Of a stretch of DNA of 15,324 bases, positions 14,856 through 15,324 are shown piece after piece. Each line of letters begins with the position of its first letter. The stretch's first letter is position 1. The translations under genes were made by a program, and so were the position numbers. Below the pieces are notes generated by a model that saw nothing but the letters and a program-made list of their open reading frames with translations, did not search any database and was not told the DNA's origin. The DNA comes from an uncultured Rhodospirillaceae bacterium (GTDB taxonomy: Bacteria; Pseudomonadota; Alphaproteobacteria; Rhodospirillales; UBA2165): NCBI GenBank assembly GCA_913054205.1, contig CAJXJM010000015.1, positions 1 to 15,324 of the forward strand. Direction: 5' to 3'.

Positions 14856-14991
14856 ATTGCGTCGAAGACGTAGCGCTAAATAGCCTCTCCCTTGATGGCG
14901 GAGGAGCGAGGCGGGGGTGAAAGACATCTGCTTTCAGCTATCTGGGTAGTACGCTAGAGTTGCCGCTCAACAATAATTATTGGAGTGAGTG

Positions 14992-15324
14992 ATGCCCCGT
15001 TATTATAATCCAGAATCGATGAATGCGCCGTTTAATCCCTATACTCATGGAGTTGAAGTCCACCCCGAGGAGCGGATGGTGTTTTTTGCCGGCCAGGTTG
15101 GATCGAACCAAGACGGCTCTATTGAACCTGATTTCGAAGGCCAGATACGCCAGCCTCTACCGCAACATTGAGGCTGTGCTAAAAGACGCTGATATGGGGC
15201 TCAATGACCTCGTTAAATTAACCACCTATCTGGTAAGCCGCGATGATCTGGATGACATGCGCCGCATTCGAAAAGAGATTCTCGGTGATCACAAGCCTGC
15301 ACATACCTTGCTGCTGATTTCTGG
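14992..15324 (+). pseudogene. RidA-family paralogue, copy 2, frameshifted and cut by window end
   Basis: This is a close paralogue of the gene at 14438: YNPESMNAPFNPYTHGVEV, RMVFFAGQVG and FEGQIR in the first frame, then YRNIEAVLKDADMGLNDLVK, LTTYLVSRDDL and ILGDHKPAHTLLLIS in the frame reached by dropping one base. Comparison with copy 1 (GQTRNAYSNIEA) places one extra base in CCTC at 15154-15157; without repair translation ends at 15171. ATG 14992 is chosen for its TGGAG ribosome site; a GTG directly before it adds one residue. The Arg-to-His change of copy 1 is shared (PAHT). The frameshift may be real decay or a sequencing error. The 3' end is outside the window. Confidence 0.8.

Noticed and set aside
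1..15324. tRNA, rRNA, CRISPR array, integrase or transposase genes
   Set aside because: I looked for T-loop-like GTTCGA patterns, regularly spaced repeats and recombinase motifs and found none.

Overview
The window is from an alphaproteobacterium of moderate GC. The evidence is the order yajC-secD-secF-Mth938-like gene at the left and an NDUFAF6-type squalene/phytoene synthase homologue followed by trmFO at the right. As I recall, these genes usually sit close together in alphaproteobacteria. The species cannot be named from the sequence; the short PuuD-like membrane protein and RidA paralogues would fit a marine or Rhodospirillales-like lineage, but that is a guess.

Layout. 2-2961 (+): preprotein translocase accessory operon, yajC (start outside the window), secD, secF. 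3000-3383 (+): Mth938/NDUFAF3-like protein. 3384-3883: C-terminal piece of a CgeB-type glycosyltransferase. 3893-4906 (+): zinc medium-chain dehydrogenase. 4907-5167: intergenic DNA with GTCTGC hairpins. 5168-5968 (+): short-chain dehydrogenase like coniferyl-alcohol dehydrogenase. 5969-6603: non-coding, holding a decayed start of a xanthine/CO dehydrogenase large-subunit gene (-) and two GTCCGC hairpins. 8838-6604 (-): acyl-CoA dehydrogenase then a second zinc dehydrogenase, a tight operon. 9244-8912 (-): mini flagellar-rod-like protein. 9245-9413: REP-like palindrome and a strong UUCG-loop terminator. 10042-9414 (-): a 31-residue one-helix membrane protein followed by a PuuD-type membrane domain. 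11448-10180 (-): HpnE-like amine oxidase-fold flavoenzyme. 11504-12370 (+): NDUFAF6-like protein. 12371-12757: no intact gene. 14137-12758 (-): trmFO. 14168-14437: tandem terminator-like hairpins. 14438-14821 (+): RidA-family protein. 14992-15324 (+): second RidA paralogue with a frameshift, cut by the window end.

How it fits together. The flanks are housekeeping: protein export, probable complex I assembly factors (by analogy with mitochondrial NDUFAF3 and NDUFAF6) and tRNA m5U54 methylation. Between the two assembly-factor homologues lies about 8 kb of accessory DNA with oxidoreductases, two gene remnants and two families of inverted repeats. It reads as a patchwork built by repeated insertion and decay rather than one pathway. 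I did not find a convincing new multi-gene system. The best leads are the interrupted assembly-factor locus, the small protein paired with the PuuD-like domain, the buried XDH remnant, and the RidA tandem lacking the usual active-site arginine.
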